Assembly (NCBI GenBank): GCA_037957365.1
Contig: JARHVA010002126.1
Location: 1,332,501 to 1,396,500, forward strand
Direction: 5' to 3'
From: Torreya grandis
Taxonomy: Eukaryota; Streptophyta; Pinopsida; Cupressales; Taxaceae
Length of the DNA stretch: 64,000 bases
Under the pieces are notes generated by a model. That model was given only the letters and a program-made list of their open reading frames with translations. It searched no databases and was not told the origin of the DNA. This document shows, piece after piece, positions 35,800 to 47,800 of this stretch; positions within the stretch are counted from its first letter, which is position 1, and every line of letters begins with the position of its first letter. Made by a program: the position numbers and the translations under genes.

Positions 35800-36940
35800 T
35801 TTTCATTAATAAATCACTAATGTTCAATGGATCCAATTATGATTTTTGGAGTGGGAGGATGAGAACCTAAATCATGTACCTATGGTTTGACACTTGGTAA
35901 TTTTTTGTGGAGGGTTATTATGCACCTACTATTACTCCATTTAGTGCTATAGATAAGAAGTTGTTTGATAATAATTATAAGTCAATCAATGCTATCACTT
36001 ATGGTCTTTCAGAAACTGAATATACCAAGGTAATAAATTACATATTTGCCAAGGAAATGTGGGATAAATTGAAGACTATTTATGAAGGAGATTCAAAGGT
36101 GAAGTTGGCAAATTTGTAGACTCATTGAAGATAATTTGAGAGTATTAAGATGAAGGAAGAAGATTTTTTGGCATCCTTTTTGCAAAGATTTGATGATATT
36201 GTGAAAATCATCATTGGTCTTGGAGAGAAACATGAATATAATACTATAGTTCAAAAGGTATTAAGGTCTCTCTTTCTCTCAAGTTTGATTCAAAGATGTC
36301 TATTGTATAAAAAAGTCATGATCTTACTAAGTTAAATATGGATGAATTGCACGGCATCCTTACTGCCTATGAGATGAGATTAAATGATGATATACCACCA
36401 ATGAAGGAAGTAAAAATCAAGATATAAATTAAGCCAAAGGAGAAGTTCCAAGGTAAGAAAATCAAGGAGGATGACATATCTAATTTTGATGAAGATGAAT
36501 TAATTGCTTATTTACAAAGAAATTGAAAATAGTGTCAGGAAAGTATAAGGGTATAATACACTTCAAATGCTTCAATGGTGGATAATGCTACATAATTTGG
36601 AGAGTGCCAAGAGCTCTCATTATCTACTCATGTTTTGAATGAAGAGACCAAGCTCAAGGAGAAGACCAAGGTGTTGGTTGAGGCTAGTTCTAAGGTGTGT
36701 ATGGATTCAAGTAAACATCATGTTGTTTTTGAGCAAGTTTCATGCAAAGAAGATCAATTATTAATACCTAGTGATGAGGTTCCAAATTGCAAGGAAGATT
36801 TTTCAATTGAAAGGGTATGTCATCATTCTATGTTATCTCCATGTTTTATCAATTCAATCATAGAAGAGAAGGAGAATTTTGTAGTGGATGAGCAAGTTGT
36901 TTCTCTTAAGCCTAAGAAAAAGAAGAACTATCAATATTAG
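35800..36940 (+). pseudogene. Element B gag
   Basis: Copia Gag with several stops: MFNGSNYDFWSGRM near 35821, then an open stretch 35907-36119 (INAITYGLSETEYTKVINYI, AKEMWDKLKTIYEGDSKVK) and another 36150-36335 (EEDFLASFLQRFDDIV, NTIVQKVLRSL), then MDELHGILTAYEMRLND. The zinc knuckle near 36560-36605 is damaged (KCFNGG for KCFNCG). The open stretch 36635-36940 (KLKEKTKVLVEASSK) is the polar tail. It is the same Gag type as E2. Confidence 0.85.
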
Positions 36941-38354
36941 ATGACTAAGGAGGAGAATTAATATGAGGAGTTATTAGAAACTCCTAGTTTCACATTATTT
37001 TAAGGAACCGTGTGAAGTAGGGTGTCTCTACCTATGCTTCTTAAGAGACTCCTTTTAGTATAGAAGAAAGTGTTGTGGTATTCTTTAGAATGTCCTAGAG
37101 GCAAGAGATGACTGTTTCCAGTTGTATTTGATGTGTCAATATGGGAAAAGTGATTTAATGAGGTCAGAGTGATGTCATAAGGAGTTTTCACTATGTATGC
37201 AGTGTCTACAAGATCAAAATGGGTGTTTTTGGGTGGCATAATGAGATTGATGGAATGTCAAGAAGAGTTTGGTGCTTAGAAAGATCAAAGCCATGGTATA
37301 GGAATTTAAGGTTACCAAAGGTGTGAAGGCTCAAATATTGGTCCAAAAGTATGTGATTATTGTCTCCACGTGTGCAAGAAGTTCCCGAGGTGGGCATTGA
37401 CCATAATGAGGCTTGTTAACCTTATTTGTTTGAGATTCTATAGTTTTGGACTATGTTAGAAAAGTGGTTTACCTTATGAATTGAGGTTTGAGTATTACTA
37501 ATATGTTGAGAATGGGTAAAATGGGTTTTAAAATTAAGATTCATAGAGATTTGAAGGTCTTTGTTTTTCAAATTATTCAAATTTTTATCAAAATACAAGT
37601 CTAATTGACTAGTAGATTTGTGAAGGAATTATGTTACATAGGAGAATATAGGTGATGTAAATTTGTTTTATCAAGGGGGCATATGAGAGTGCTCCAAATA
37701 TGAAGTTTTAGGTCTTGAAAGTATGTTTGTTGAAAGTTGTGGGCTCTGCAAGTTCTAGGTAGGGCTACAAGGAGTCTAGATAGGCCTAGTGTGAATATTT
37801 GATGTTTTTTCTCAGTTTATCCAAAAGAGAAAGGCATGTGTGTTTCAAGGTGAGTTATTAGGTTGGTTTAGAGCATGTTTCCTATTTGGTGAGTTGCATA
37901 AAGTTTTATTTTTGGTCATTGAGGTGGCTTGAGAGAGAAGGCTAGTAATCCCATGTGGTGGTTCTTCATGATGTATAGAGAGCTGAAGATGTTCAAGAGG
38001 TGTAGTGGATAAGAGATCCTAGGGGGAGTCCCTCTCAAATGTTTCTTGGTGAGTTCTATTAGATTTTAGTGATTTTGTGTGTTCTTTATTCGTTGGTTAT
38101 AGTACTTGGTTAAATAAAGTATTGGCATGTAGCAAGAGGAAATTGTCAAGGCAAAGAAGAGGTAGGCTCAAGATAAGGGGGAGTTTGTATCATATTTATA
38201 AGGTGGTTCTCTCCTATTGGTGGTATTTTTAGGTCTTAGAGATTAGTTTTTTCCCACTTTTTCATTGTGTCAAAGGGGGAGAAGGTTTTTATTATGAGAG
38301 TTCCTTAAGAGAGAGAAGGAAGGTGAGATGTATGTTGGGTGTTGACAGAAATGT
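36941..38354 (+). other. Element B internal stretch without recognised pol
   Basis: About 1.4 kb between Gag and the 3' LTR, where pol would be expected. I find no protease, integrase or reverse transcriptase motif in any frame. A second purine-rich run, CAAAGGGGGAGAAGG, lies at about 38270-38284. Confidence 0.5.
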
Positions 38355-38365
38355 CAAGGGAGAGA
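38355..38365 (+). other. Polypurine tract of element B
   Basis: CAAGGGAGAGA just before the 3' LTR, whose start TTTTGAGAT is a damaged TGTTGGAGAT. Confidence 0.7.
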
Positions 38366-40313
38366 TTTTGAGATATTTTTTAGTGATTTCATGGATGTAT
38401 CTAGGGGAGTGGATGAAATTTCTTAATAACCTAAGTATCAATGACAAAGTGTGTAGTGTGTTTGATTCTTAAAGTAGACTTAGTTGATTTTTAGTTTTGG
38501 CATAGTTAGGTATGTTTAAGGATGAGTATGGTGATTTGAGGATATGAAAAATGTCTTATAAGAGTTCTTATATCATTTGAATGCTTGTGTGCATGAGTGG
38601 ATTTCATCTGGTAATTCATAGTTTTCATCTAGATAATAGTTGGTTCTATGAGAGAAAAATTTGAGTACTTATTTTGATGACATCTTCATTACCATATATG
38701 GATGAGTCATAGGAGTTGGTCATATGGGTGTGATAAAATTATTCCCAAGTTTTTATGTTCCAATTTTTAGGTCATGTAGGTGAGCAGAGCAAAAGATATA
38801 ACTATGCAACATTGTCTTCCTAGGTAGTTTTCAATGTTTCCCCATACTTAACCAAATTTGCAAGGGAGACATAACGATGCATGTTTAATCACATCACATA
38901 TTGATGGCATGAAATTAATATGATATTAATGTCTAAGTTTAAGAAGATCCAAGTAATTAGTTTGATGGCATTATATTTCACATATGTGAAGGTTCTAGGA
39001 GTAGCTTAATAAATGGATGGATTCCCCTATAAAGAAGACATATGGTTTAAATTTTAGGACATGAAATTGAGCATAACAAAAGTTGTTAAGGTTAAAAATT
39101 GTCCTTCTAAAAAGATTGTAAAGGTTACCATACTTAGCCAAATTTTTAAAAGGTAAATATCAGGACCAAATAAGAATCTAATGATGAGTGGGTATTCGTA
39201 CAGATATAGATCTACAATGTTTATTGAGTCAAAGAGGTCAAAGTGTCTAATAGTTAACTTGGTTAAAGACCAAGTTACTCAGAAGAGATCGATGAGGAGC
39301 ATTTGTTCTAAATTATCAGAAAGTAGTGAGATGATGACAAGTGCTTGATGTTTAGTGTTTAGAAGGCATGTGAGGGTGTCAAGTGTCATAATCATAGGAG
39401 TTACGATCAAGATCTAATGGTGAGAATTATAATATAAAGACTTGGCTAATCTAAGGAGATTGATGATGTGTATTCATTCAAGCAATGTGAGGACACAAGA
39501 TGATAGCAAAGTGTTTGATGTTTAACTATGATTGTTGGCATTTGAATTTAGTAAAGGGAAAAACTAGTCCATAATTATTGAGCCATAATATTTGATCTAG
39601 GATAAATTTGAAGGTGTATTAAAAATAAAATTTGTAGATGAATTCAAGGCACATCTAGAGAACCTAGTTAGAAGGTTTATAAAGTCAAATTTATTGAGCT
39701 CTAAAGTTGACTATGTGTTTTGACCATGGTCTATAAGTGAACCAAGAATGATATTTTGAGTTTTTTTATTAGTATTTGGATGTTTGAATGGGAATTAGCT
39801 ATTGTAACTTATTTTAAACCCTTTGAGAATGATATATATTGTCTTTATAGGTTTTACCAATCCATACTCTATATGAACAAATGCATAGAAGTTAACTATT
39901 TATTCATTCAAGGTGTTCTTATGTACAAGGCTAATGTTTGAGTAGATTGAGCATACATAGAGAAGTGTCATGATGTCTATGATCATTTGAGGATGCTGAA
40001 TGGGTCATGTGGATTGGACCTATGCTTTTAGAAGTGGTCTTTGATTTCTAAATTGCTCGATGGAGTGTTAAATGGGTGAATAGGTCTGCATGAGACCTAT
40101 AAGGGCTACTAAGGCCTAATTGAAATATATAGATGTTTAAGGATGAACCATGGATGCTATAATTTGACCTATGAGAATGGTATTGAGATATGTATTTGTA
40201 TTATATAATCCTTAAGGATTAAGTCAAGTTAAAAAGCTGACTAAGAATATAATAATCATGAAGGCTTAATAAAAGGTGAAATCAAATGTGGTGATTTATA
40301 TACTTGGGAGAAG

Positions 40314-40410
<97 letters not shown>

Positions 40411-41325
40411 GAATAATCAATGAAATAAGAAAGGGTGGGTGATCAATGGATGGGCTGTAGAGAAGATCAGGTCGATGACTATGTGTATGACTTGTAGGTC
40501 ATATTTATGATGTCAGAATAGAGCTCTTGCAAGGTTGAAGATTGAGGATGAGAAAAGAGGTCTAGATTGATCTAAAAGGATGTTTTATATGCCTTTAGTG
40601 TGAGTGAAGGATAGAAATATGTGTGATATTGGTGGTTTATTTGAAAGGTAGATCCAAGTATGGTCTGTATGTATGATCATTTAGTCATATTATTGAGGTT
40701 GTGATAGAGTTATTTATAAGAAGTGTAGAGTGATCCAAAAGGTGGTTTTGGATGTTTTTGGATATGTGAATAATTGAAGAGAGTTTTTATACATTGTATC
40801 TCCATCAAATTAGTAAGTAATAAGTGATCAGGGGATGTTCATTTCATAGGTGTTAGGAGGGTGCTCAACATAAAGATCAGAAGGAATTGACCAATAGGTG
40901 TTTAGAAGGACTTGATCATATTAGTGGTAGGTGCTCCTTGTGAAATAGTTTTTTCACTAAAGTTGGCCAGAAGGACTTGATAATCCTAGGGGTAGGTGTT
41001 CCTTGTGTAATAGGTGTTTCACTAAATTTTGGTTATAAGGACTTGACTAGTCTCATGTTTATGATCATCTTATAGGATATGTAATCCATGTGTTTTCAAG
41101 ATTTAGAGTGGGTTTTATTCCCCAAGAGGGTTTCCCACATAGATCTTGTGTTGTGTGTGTGATCTTCCATTATCTTCATTATTTATTGCTATAAACATCT
41201 TGTATGCTTCACGAATGGTTGTATTGAATGCTTAAGTGTTTTAAGGTTTTGAAAATTAAATTGGATTATTTATCACAACTGATTCACCCCCCCCCCCCCC
41301 CACCTCAATTATTGTACCTCTAACA
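38366..41325 (+). repeat. 3' LTR of element B (2960 bp)
   Basis: It aligns over its whole length with 17814-20093 plus 35113-35708, with many substitutions. It ends CCTCTAACA at 41325. It contains an expanded GT tract, a tandem array and a C15 run (41287-41301) inside the terminal ATTCACCC motif. Confidence 0.88.
40316..40409 (+). repeat. (GT)47 microsatellite in B 3' LTR
   Basis: 94 uninterrupted bases of GT at the LTR position that holds only (GT)7 in the 5' LTR (19742-19755). Confidence 0.97.
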
Positions 41326-41889
41326 TGAAATAATGCCTTATAGAATTCAAAATAGGATAAATGTTGGGTTTTAGACATTAATGCCAAATAACATATGACT
41401 TTGTGAAGGGAATTATTTGAGGAGTTTCATGAATAATTTTGTGTTCTATTATATTTGGTAGATAAAAAAAGTATGTAACCTAAAGGAAAGGTTAAAATAT
41501 AACTTAAGTCACTAGGTCATCCATATTTATTTATGTGTAATGTACCTTCTTTGATTAAAAATAAACTTATTGTTTATTGTGCTCATTTGAAAACAAGGAC
41601 ACTCCATTATATTAATTATGGATAGGTGAAAGCCATACAAGAATTTTATAACACATTCATTATGACAAGATACAAGGAATGGGAATTATTAAAACTTAGG
41701 TGAACACTCAGTGCCAAGGACTTTTGTTCATCTCGTAGAGGAAGGAATGTTAGCTAGTCTTCTTTGTAATGTAATATTTAGAAATTTTCACTATGACAAC
41801 ATCCAAATATGTAGATTTTTTAATTTTAATATTGATAAATTTACCTAATAATGTTAAAAAGTTTGAATCTTACATTTTATCTAGACACC
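41326..41889 (+). other. Element A sequence right of B, no readable domain
   Basis: It lies where protease and pre-integrase should be, but no motif is clear. Confidence 0.4.
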
Positions 41890-42480
41890 AAAGAGAACTG
41901 TTTTGAAATTTAGCATGGAAAGCAGACAAGATGTTAAAGCTAGTTTACTATGACCTATGTTCTCTCCCAATATTCCTTACTATTGGTCATAAATACTTCA
42001 CATATTTTATTGACCACTATAATAGGATGAAATGGATTTATTATTTGATTAATAAATTATAATACTTTAACACATTTTGAAATTTTAAACGATGGTTTAA
42101 AATGAAGCGCAATATAAAATTGGCACACTCTAAACTAATGATGGTGGTATGTTCACTTAAAATATGTTTTAAACATATCTAAAATAGAATGAAACCATGC
42201 ATCATATCACAATAACTTACATTATAGCATATAATGGATTAGTTAATTAGATGAATTATACTATTATGAAGATGGTTTAGATAATGTTATTCTTCAAAGG
42301 GGTAAATTTACACTTTTGGGCATGTGTTGCTCAAACAAAAATAGATCTCCATAATAGGTCACCATCAACAACCCTATAGATTAATACTCCATATGAATTT
42401 TTGTATGGTCATCTCCCTTTAGTGTGATATCTTAAATTTTTTGACCTACATGCTATGCATGGATTCTAAAGGATATAAAT
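41890..42480 (+). pseudogene. Element A integrase remnant
   Basis: Across frameshifts: AWKADKMLKLVYYDLC, with the first catalytic Asp of the integrase core; HKYFTYFIDHYNRMKWIYYL, matching KYFL.FIDDYTRM.WVY.L; and near 42335-42420 the segment NRSPSTT, then TPYEFLYGHLPL, the conserved end of the copia core (LNRSPT, TPEE.W.G.KP). The remaining catalytic residues cannot be placed. Dense in stops. Confidence 0.7.
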
Positions 42481-43059
42481 AAAATGAAACACAAAATTTA
42501 CAAATGCATACTTTTGGGATAGTATGAGTCTAAAAATCATATTTTTTATTTTATTATAGAACCAAGTAACTTATCATTGAAATGGATGTCATATTTTTTG
42601 AAAACATAAAATAAAACATAGTCATAAATTGATAATTCAATCACTGATAAAAATATGCCAAACTTGATGTTTCAAAGGAAGTTGATATGGATATTCCAAG
42701 AAATGAAGAGGGATCCTATAACTAGGAAACACTTGAATCTCTATTGACTCCTACAACTAAAAATGAAACCCCCCTAAAAAATATATAGAAACTTCATCAA
42801 AGGATTATCTAATGGAAGAAAATGAAGGATAATCAGATTTAGAAACTGAGGAACCTATGATCCAAAAAGCTACATAAAAAAATATTAAAAAAAGGGTTGG
42901 AAATCCATTGAAATATTTTAGACTTGATGAGGTTGGGAAAATTAGAAAAATAAGTTTACTTACAACTTCAAAATAATCAAACAAGTTTCTATATCAACTT
43001 CAAGATAAGAAAGAAAAGTTTATAGTGGAATGCCCTCATAAAAAGAATTCAAGATTGAT

Positions 43060-43700
43060 TTTAACATGGAACCCACTTATTTAAAACAAACTAAAAATAT
43101 TGAGGCATGGAAAACTATAATGAGAAATGAGTATGATGCATTGTTCAAGAATGGAACTTAGAGATTGGTTGATCCTCCATTTAATTGTAATCTAATTGGC
43201 TTCAAGTGGGTCTTTTGAAATAAGTTCAAAGTATATGGCTTACTTTAAAATCACAAATATATACTTTATTTCAAATGGATTTGCACAAAAATAAGTAGTT
43301 GACTATAATGAAACCTTTGCACCTATAATAAAAATGACTACTATTCAAACCATTATGGTTTTAAAAAATCACAATGGATGGTAAATTCACTAAATAAACA
43401 TAAAAACTATATTTATAAATGGTTATCTCAAGGATATAGTTTACATGACATATCTTGAAGTTTTTGTAGTAAACACCTAAGAGAAAAATGTATGAAAACT
43501 ATAAAAATAGTTGTATGGTTTGAAACAATCCCCATGAGTGTGGTATGAAAAACTTTCTATGAACCTCCTAAACATGAATTTAAAATTGTTTTGAGTTTGA
43601 ATGTACAAATCATTTCTTCAAAATAATTGACAAAATAGTTGTATTTATGGTGGTGTATGTTGATGGTCTTCCCATCACATGAAATAATGAAAGATACAAT
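43060..43700 (+). pseudogene. Element A reverse transcriptase remnant
   Basis: Copia reverse transcriptase: AWKTIMRNEYDALFKNGT, LVDPPFNCNLIGFKWVF, NETFAPIIKMTTIQTIMV, INGYLKDIVYM, LYGLKQSPWVWYEKL. These are the successive motifs of the family (W..A...EY.AL..N.TW to LYGLKQ.PR.WY). The catalytic box at about 43652-43670 reads YVDG in place of YVDD. Confidence 0.8.
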
Positions 43701-43779
43701 AAAAAATTCAAATTAGAGTCGATGTAAGGATTTGAAATGACAGATATGTGTTATCTTCATTAATATTTGGGTATTTAAT

Positions 43780-44560
43780 TATAAAAATAAAATTATATTT
43801 TAATCACTCAACATAAATACTTTGCTGAAATTATGAGGATGTTTGGAATGATAGATTGCAAGTTTCTTAGTATGCCGATGGAACCAAATTTGAAATTGAT
43901 ATGAGATGATACCATAGATTTAATAGATGATACTAAATACATACAACTCATTATAAATCTAATCTATTTTACCATAACTAGGTGAAATATTTTTTTCATT
44001 GTTGGTGTTTTTTATCAATTCATGCAACAACTTAAAGAAATTCATTGGGTAGTAGCAAAAATAGTCCTTTGACATCTCGAAGGAACACAAATTTTTGTGC
44101 TCAAATACTTTAGGCAAAATGACTTAAAAATAATTGGATACTATAATTATTACTATGTTATTTATTTTTAAGATGGAAAATATACTTCAGGGTTTTTAAT
44201 GAATCAAGGAATAGCAATATTTAGATAGAAATGTCAAAGAAGTAATCAGTGCTAGTAAGTTATTTAAAAAACCCAAATACATAGAAGATTTATAGGTAAC
44301 TGGAGAAAATTTTTGGCTTAAAAGGGTTCTTTCATATTTACAGGAATAACATGTTTTGTCAACACCTCACATGGTTAACAATACATATGCAATTCACATG
44401 GAAAATAATCTAGTATTCATGACCAAACCAAAACATCAAATCCAAACTTCATCTAATTTAGAATAATGTGAAAGATGGTAATTTAAAATTATTACATTTC
44501 CAAATGTAGAGAAACCAATAGGCATCCTTAAAAAAGTCTTGGGATGAGAAAAAAATGAAA
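43780..44560 (+). pseudogene. Element A RNase H remnant
   Basis: Begins with ITQHKYFAEIMRMFGMIDCK and FLSMPMEPNLK (43800-43905), the connection after reverse transcriptase. Near 44235-44550 it continues with AIHMENNLVF, then TKHQIQT and KPIGILKKVLG, matching the RNase H end (AIHLAKNPVFH.RTKHI, D..TK.L). Many stops. Confidence 0.7.
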
Positions 44561-44572
44561 AGTATAGAGGCG

Positions 44573-44808
44573 TGTTTGGTCTCAAAATATCCCCAATAGA
44601 TTAAGGGTAGATTTAATATTGTGGTAATCTAATATTTATAATACTATGGGTCATGTAGGATAAATTTTGTCTCATAGAAGATTAATTTAGAATAAAAATT
44701 TAATAGTCACATTATTGTATATTTATTTATTTAATCTTTCATTATTAATTAATACAATATTATTAAATTTAGTTTGAACCAAATCTGATCATAGATCATG
44801 ACCTAACA
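44573..44808 (+). repeat. 3' LTR of element A
   Basis: From TGTTTGGTCTC to GACCTAACA, about 236 bp. Its last 180 bp align with 15390-15565. A very short LTR compared with the others in the nest. Confidence 0.6.
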
Positions 44809-47800
44809 CAATAGATATGACATTCAAGTACACATGTAAATGTAAAATATCGATATTGATTCTTCTCATTTGACAAGGGCACATTATAAATATATAAATT
44901 AATAATGAGTTCATGATATGCATATTTTTTGGTTGACTTTCTAACTATGACTATATTCTAGAAGTGAAAATCATGGATAAGCATGCTAGTGGTTCATTCA
45001 GTTCTATAATTAATTTGTTTTTTGCATTAGGTCAGCTCCACATTATTAGTTTCATATCACTTATCCATGATGACATGATATTTATTATTTAATTATGTTA
45101 AAATAAGGAACAATTACTATATGATCACCTATAATTTTTTTTTTTTTGCTAAGTGTTTACGATCTTGAACTTTGATGATGTGAAAATATCTAATAATCAA
45201 TATTAATTGTCTTACCACCATGGATGTAGTTATGATTACTAGAAACATATAAAATTAGGGGAAAGTTTAATGGTATTATATTATCCAAATAACCCACATG
45301 TTATGTTTGACCAGTATCTATGTATCTAATACTCTAATGAGGGAAATCAAGTCACATATAGTTCTCCCACATAGTATGATTGTGAAATTGTGAAACTTTT
45401 CTATATGTATGAAATTAATGATATGACACTCATAATTGAAAATTATTTATTTGAATTGGATTTTAGGTGCTTCAAAAATTTCTTATTTTTTTTCAGTGGT
45501 ACATTTGAAATTTGGAAAAATAGGGCAAATACTTTTTGGTGTGAAATTATATATAGACATATCACAAAAATGGTGATTCCCATTTACATGAGACCTTGTC
45601 TTGTTATTATATGGATCCAATTGAATGATTTATGATGCCATATATATACTAGGATATTATTCCAACCCTAAGGATGGGTTTGATTTTATAAAATAACCAT
45701 TATTGGGAGTGGGTTAGTTTTGACTAGCATAAGTTATTATTGACAAGTGATAATAACCTTAATAGGCAGAATAGACCCTATACACGCAGATTTAACTGAG
45801 ATTATTTATATGTATATGTAAGATATTTATTATGTTTGAAATATATTGTGAATTTCCTATATGTATATAATATTAGAATAAAAATATTGTCTTATAATAT
45901 ATCATGCAAGTGTGAGAGGATGGCATATTAGGACCTTGATTGAATTCTCAAGTCATGCATTGTAGTGTTTTTGTCAAAATTATTATTTTAAATTAATAAA
46001 GAATATATTTTAGTAGCCATAAATGGCACAAGTAAGAATGGCTTCACATGATTGAAATGTCTCAAAATCTAGTCCTAGTCTAAAAATTAGAAACATTGGA
46101 TAATTGCATATTCTTTACATATATCCTATGAATCACATTATTAGAGTGATGAATGTAAGGAAAAACATTAGATATATTAATAAACTAATTAAATAAATAA
46201 ACTAATTAATTAAATAGATATAATTATGTAATATTATATAAATAATAGAATAATTTATCTCAATAGCTCCCAACTAGTTGTAGTGAAACATATGGGGAAT
46301 GAAAATTGATAGGTCTGTCTCCATGAAAACATAAAAACATATATATAAATGATAATATTGCCTAGTAAATAAGATAATAAAAGGTTCAATTTATCAGTAT
46401 ACATAAAATTTAAGTAATGCAAGGATAAAAAACCATTAAAAAAACCTTACATTTACAAAAAAAATCTATTTTGCCCTTTGAAGATACTATATGACGCATG
46501 CACAAAAAATAATACATGATGAAAAATAGTGTAATAAAAGCTAGGAATAAGGTAATTGACAACTAAACCTTGATATGAGGGATTGAATCATGGAAATATA
46601 TAATTTTAAATAATAAATTGGTAAATGAATTGAAATTGTATTATTTTCAAAATACATCAAAATATTCAAATAGGGAATACATGTAGTTTTAAAAACATAT
46701 AAATCATGATATTTAATTATGTGTATTTTCATATATTAAAGTTTTAATAAGGCAAAAATAACAAAGAAGGAGGAAAACTTAAAACATAAAATCCTAATTT
46801 TTACCACGGCAAAAATATGATAGGTTTATCTACTACTATATTTAATAATATCAAAAATCTATGTAGAATATTCATTCAATATTAAATAGTATCTAAAATT
46901 TATGAAAGGAATTAAAAAATAATAGTATTCAATCGTAGTAGGTAAAAAATGAAAGATAATAACTCGTACTTATCTTATATTGAAAGATAAGAACTATGAA
47001 CTTAAGTGATCAAGATAGGGTGAGAACAAATATTAATAATTCTTATAACAACTATATATACTAGTCAAAAACATATGCATACATAAAAACTTACATACAT
47101 ACATGCTAATGAAGGTTTGTTGTTTAAAAATTTAAGTATATTAAATTTAAAAGGAGTTGTACATTAACTTAAGCCCTTGAGAGAGCTAAAATAATGATAC
47201 CAAGATAATGATGTTAAAAATTTATATATATTGAGAGCATATATTCAAATGAAATAAAACCAAATAGTATAAAAACTTGTAAATACTAAAATATGATTAA
47301 TATAGTACCTTGGTCTTGTACACTAGTCAAATACCTACCATGGTTGTACCTTTCAGTTCTCTATCTCTTTATGCCTAGATTTATTATCTCTTATTACACT
47401 CATTTTTATTCTAATGATCATGCCTTCTATACTATGCAAAAATTTATAAACATGATGAATATCCTCCACTACTAGTTCTACACTTGCATTACAAATAGAT
47501 ACATGCATGGACACAACTACCCACTTTTCCTATAAAGTGTAAAGTACCCAAAATTTATTCAAATTTTTAAAATAAAAGTATCCAAAAGGTTCTCCTAAGT
47601 TATTTGATGTGAGATATTTGTAAAAGGGATTGGTATATATAAAAGATAAACCTTTATTCATTCCTTACCTAGAAAATAGTTAGAAACACCTAGAAATCAC
47701 ATACAACTCACAAAGAAATATACCAATAAGAACTCAATAAATCATTCCAGTGAGAAAACATAACCTATTCATTCTTATTTCTATATTAGTCATAGGACCA

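Larger units (their letters stand above)
17814..41325 (+). mobile_element. Element B: long-LTR Ty1/copia inserted in A
   Basis: 5' LTR 17814-35708 (split by element C), primer-binding site 35711, gag 35800-36940, a 1.4 kb unrecognised stretch, a polypurine tract, and the 3' LTR 38366-41325. With C and one target copy removed, the 5' LTR is 2876 bp against 2960 bp for the 3' LTR; the GT-tract difference (80 bp) accounts for nearly all of that. No protease, integrase, reverse transcriptase or RNase H is recognisable, so it was probably non-autonomous or had lost pol. Flanking 5-mers TTATA and TGAAA do not match well; the target duplication has decayed or the edges are off by a few bases. Confidence 0.85.
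15260..44808 (+). mobile_element. Element A: outermost Ty1/copia of the nest
   Basis: It reads 5' LTR, primer-binding site, gag remnant (to 17813), then element B (17814-41325), then integrase, reverse transcriptase and RNase H remnants, and a 3' LTR ending at 44808. The two LTRs align only roughly but share AATTTAATCTTT and TTTAGTTTG(C/A)ACCAAATCT blocks and the ends GGCCTGACA and GACCTAACA. All domains are full of stops. It is the most decayed member of the nest, as its outermost position requires. The left LTR start is approximate. Confidence 0.75.
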
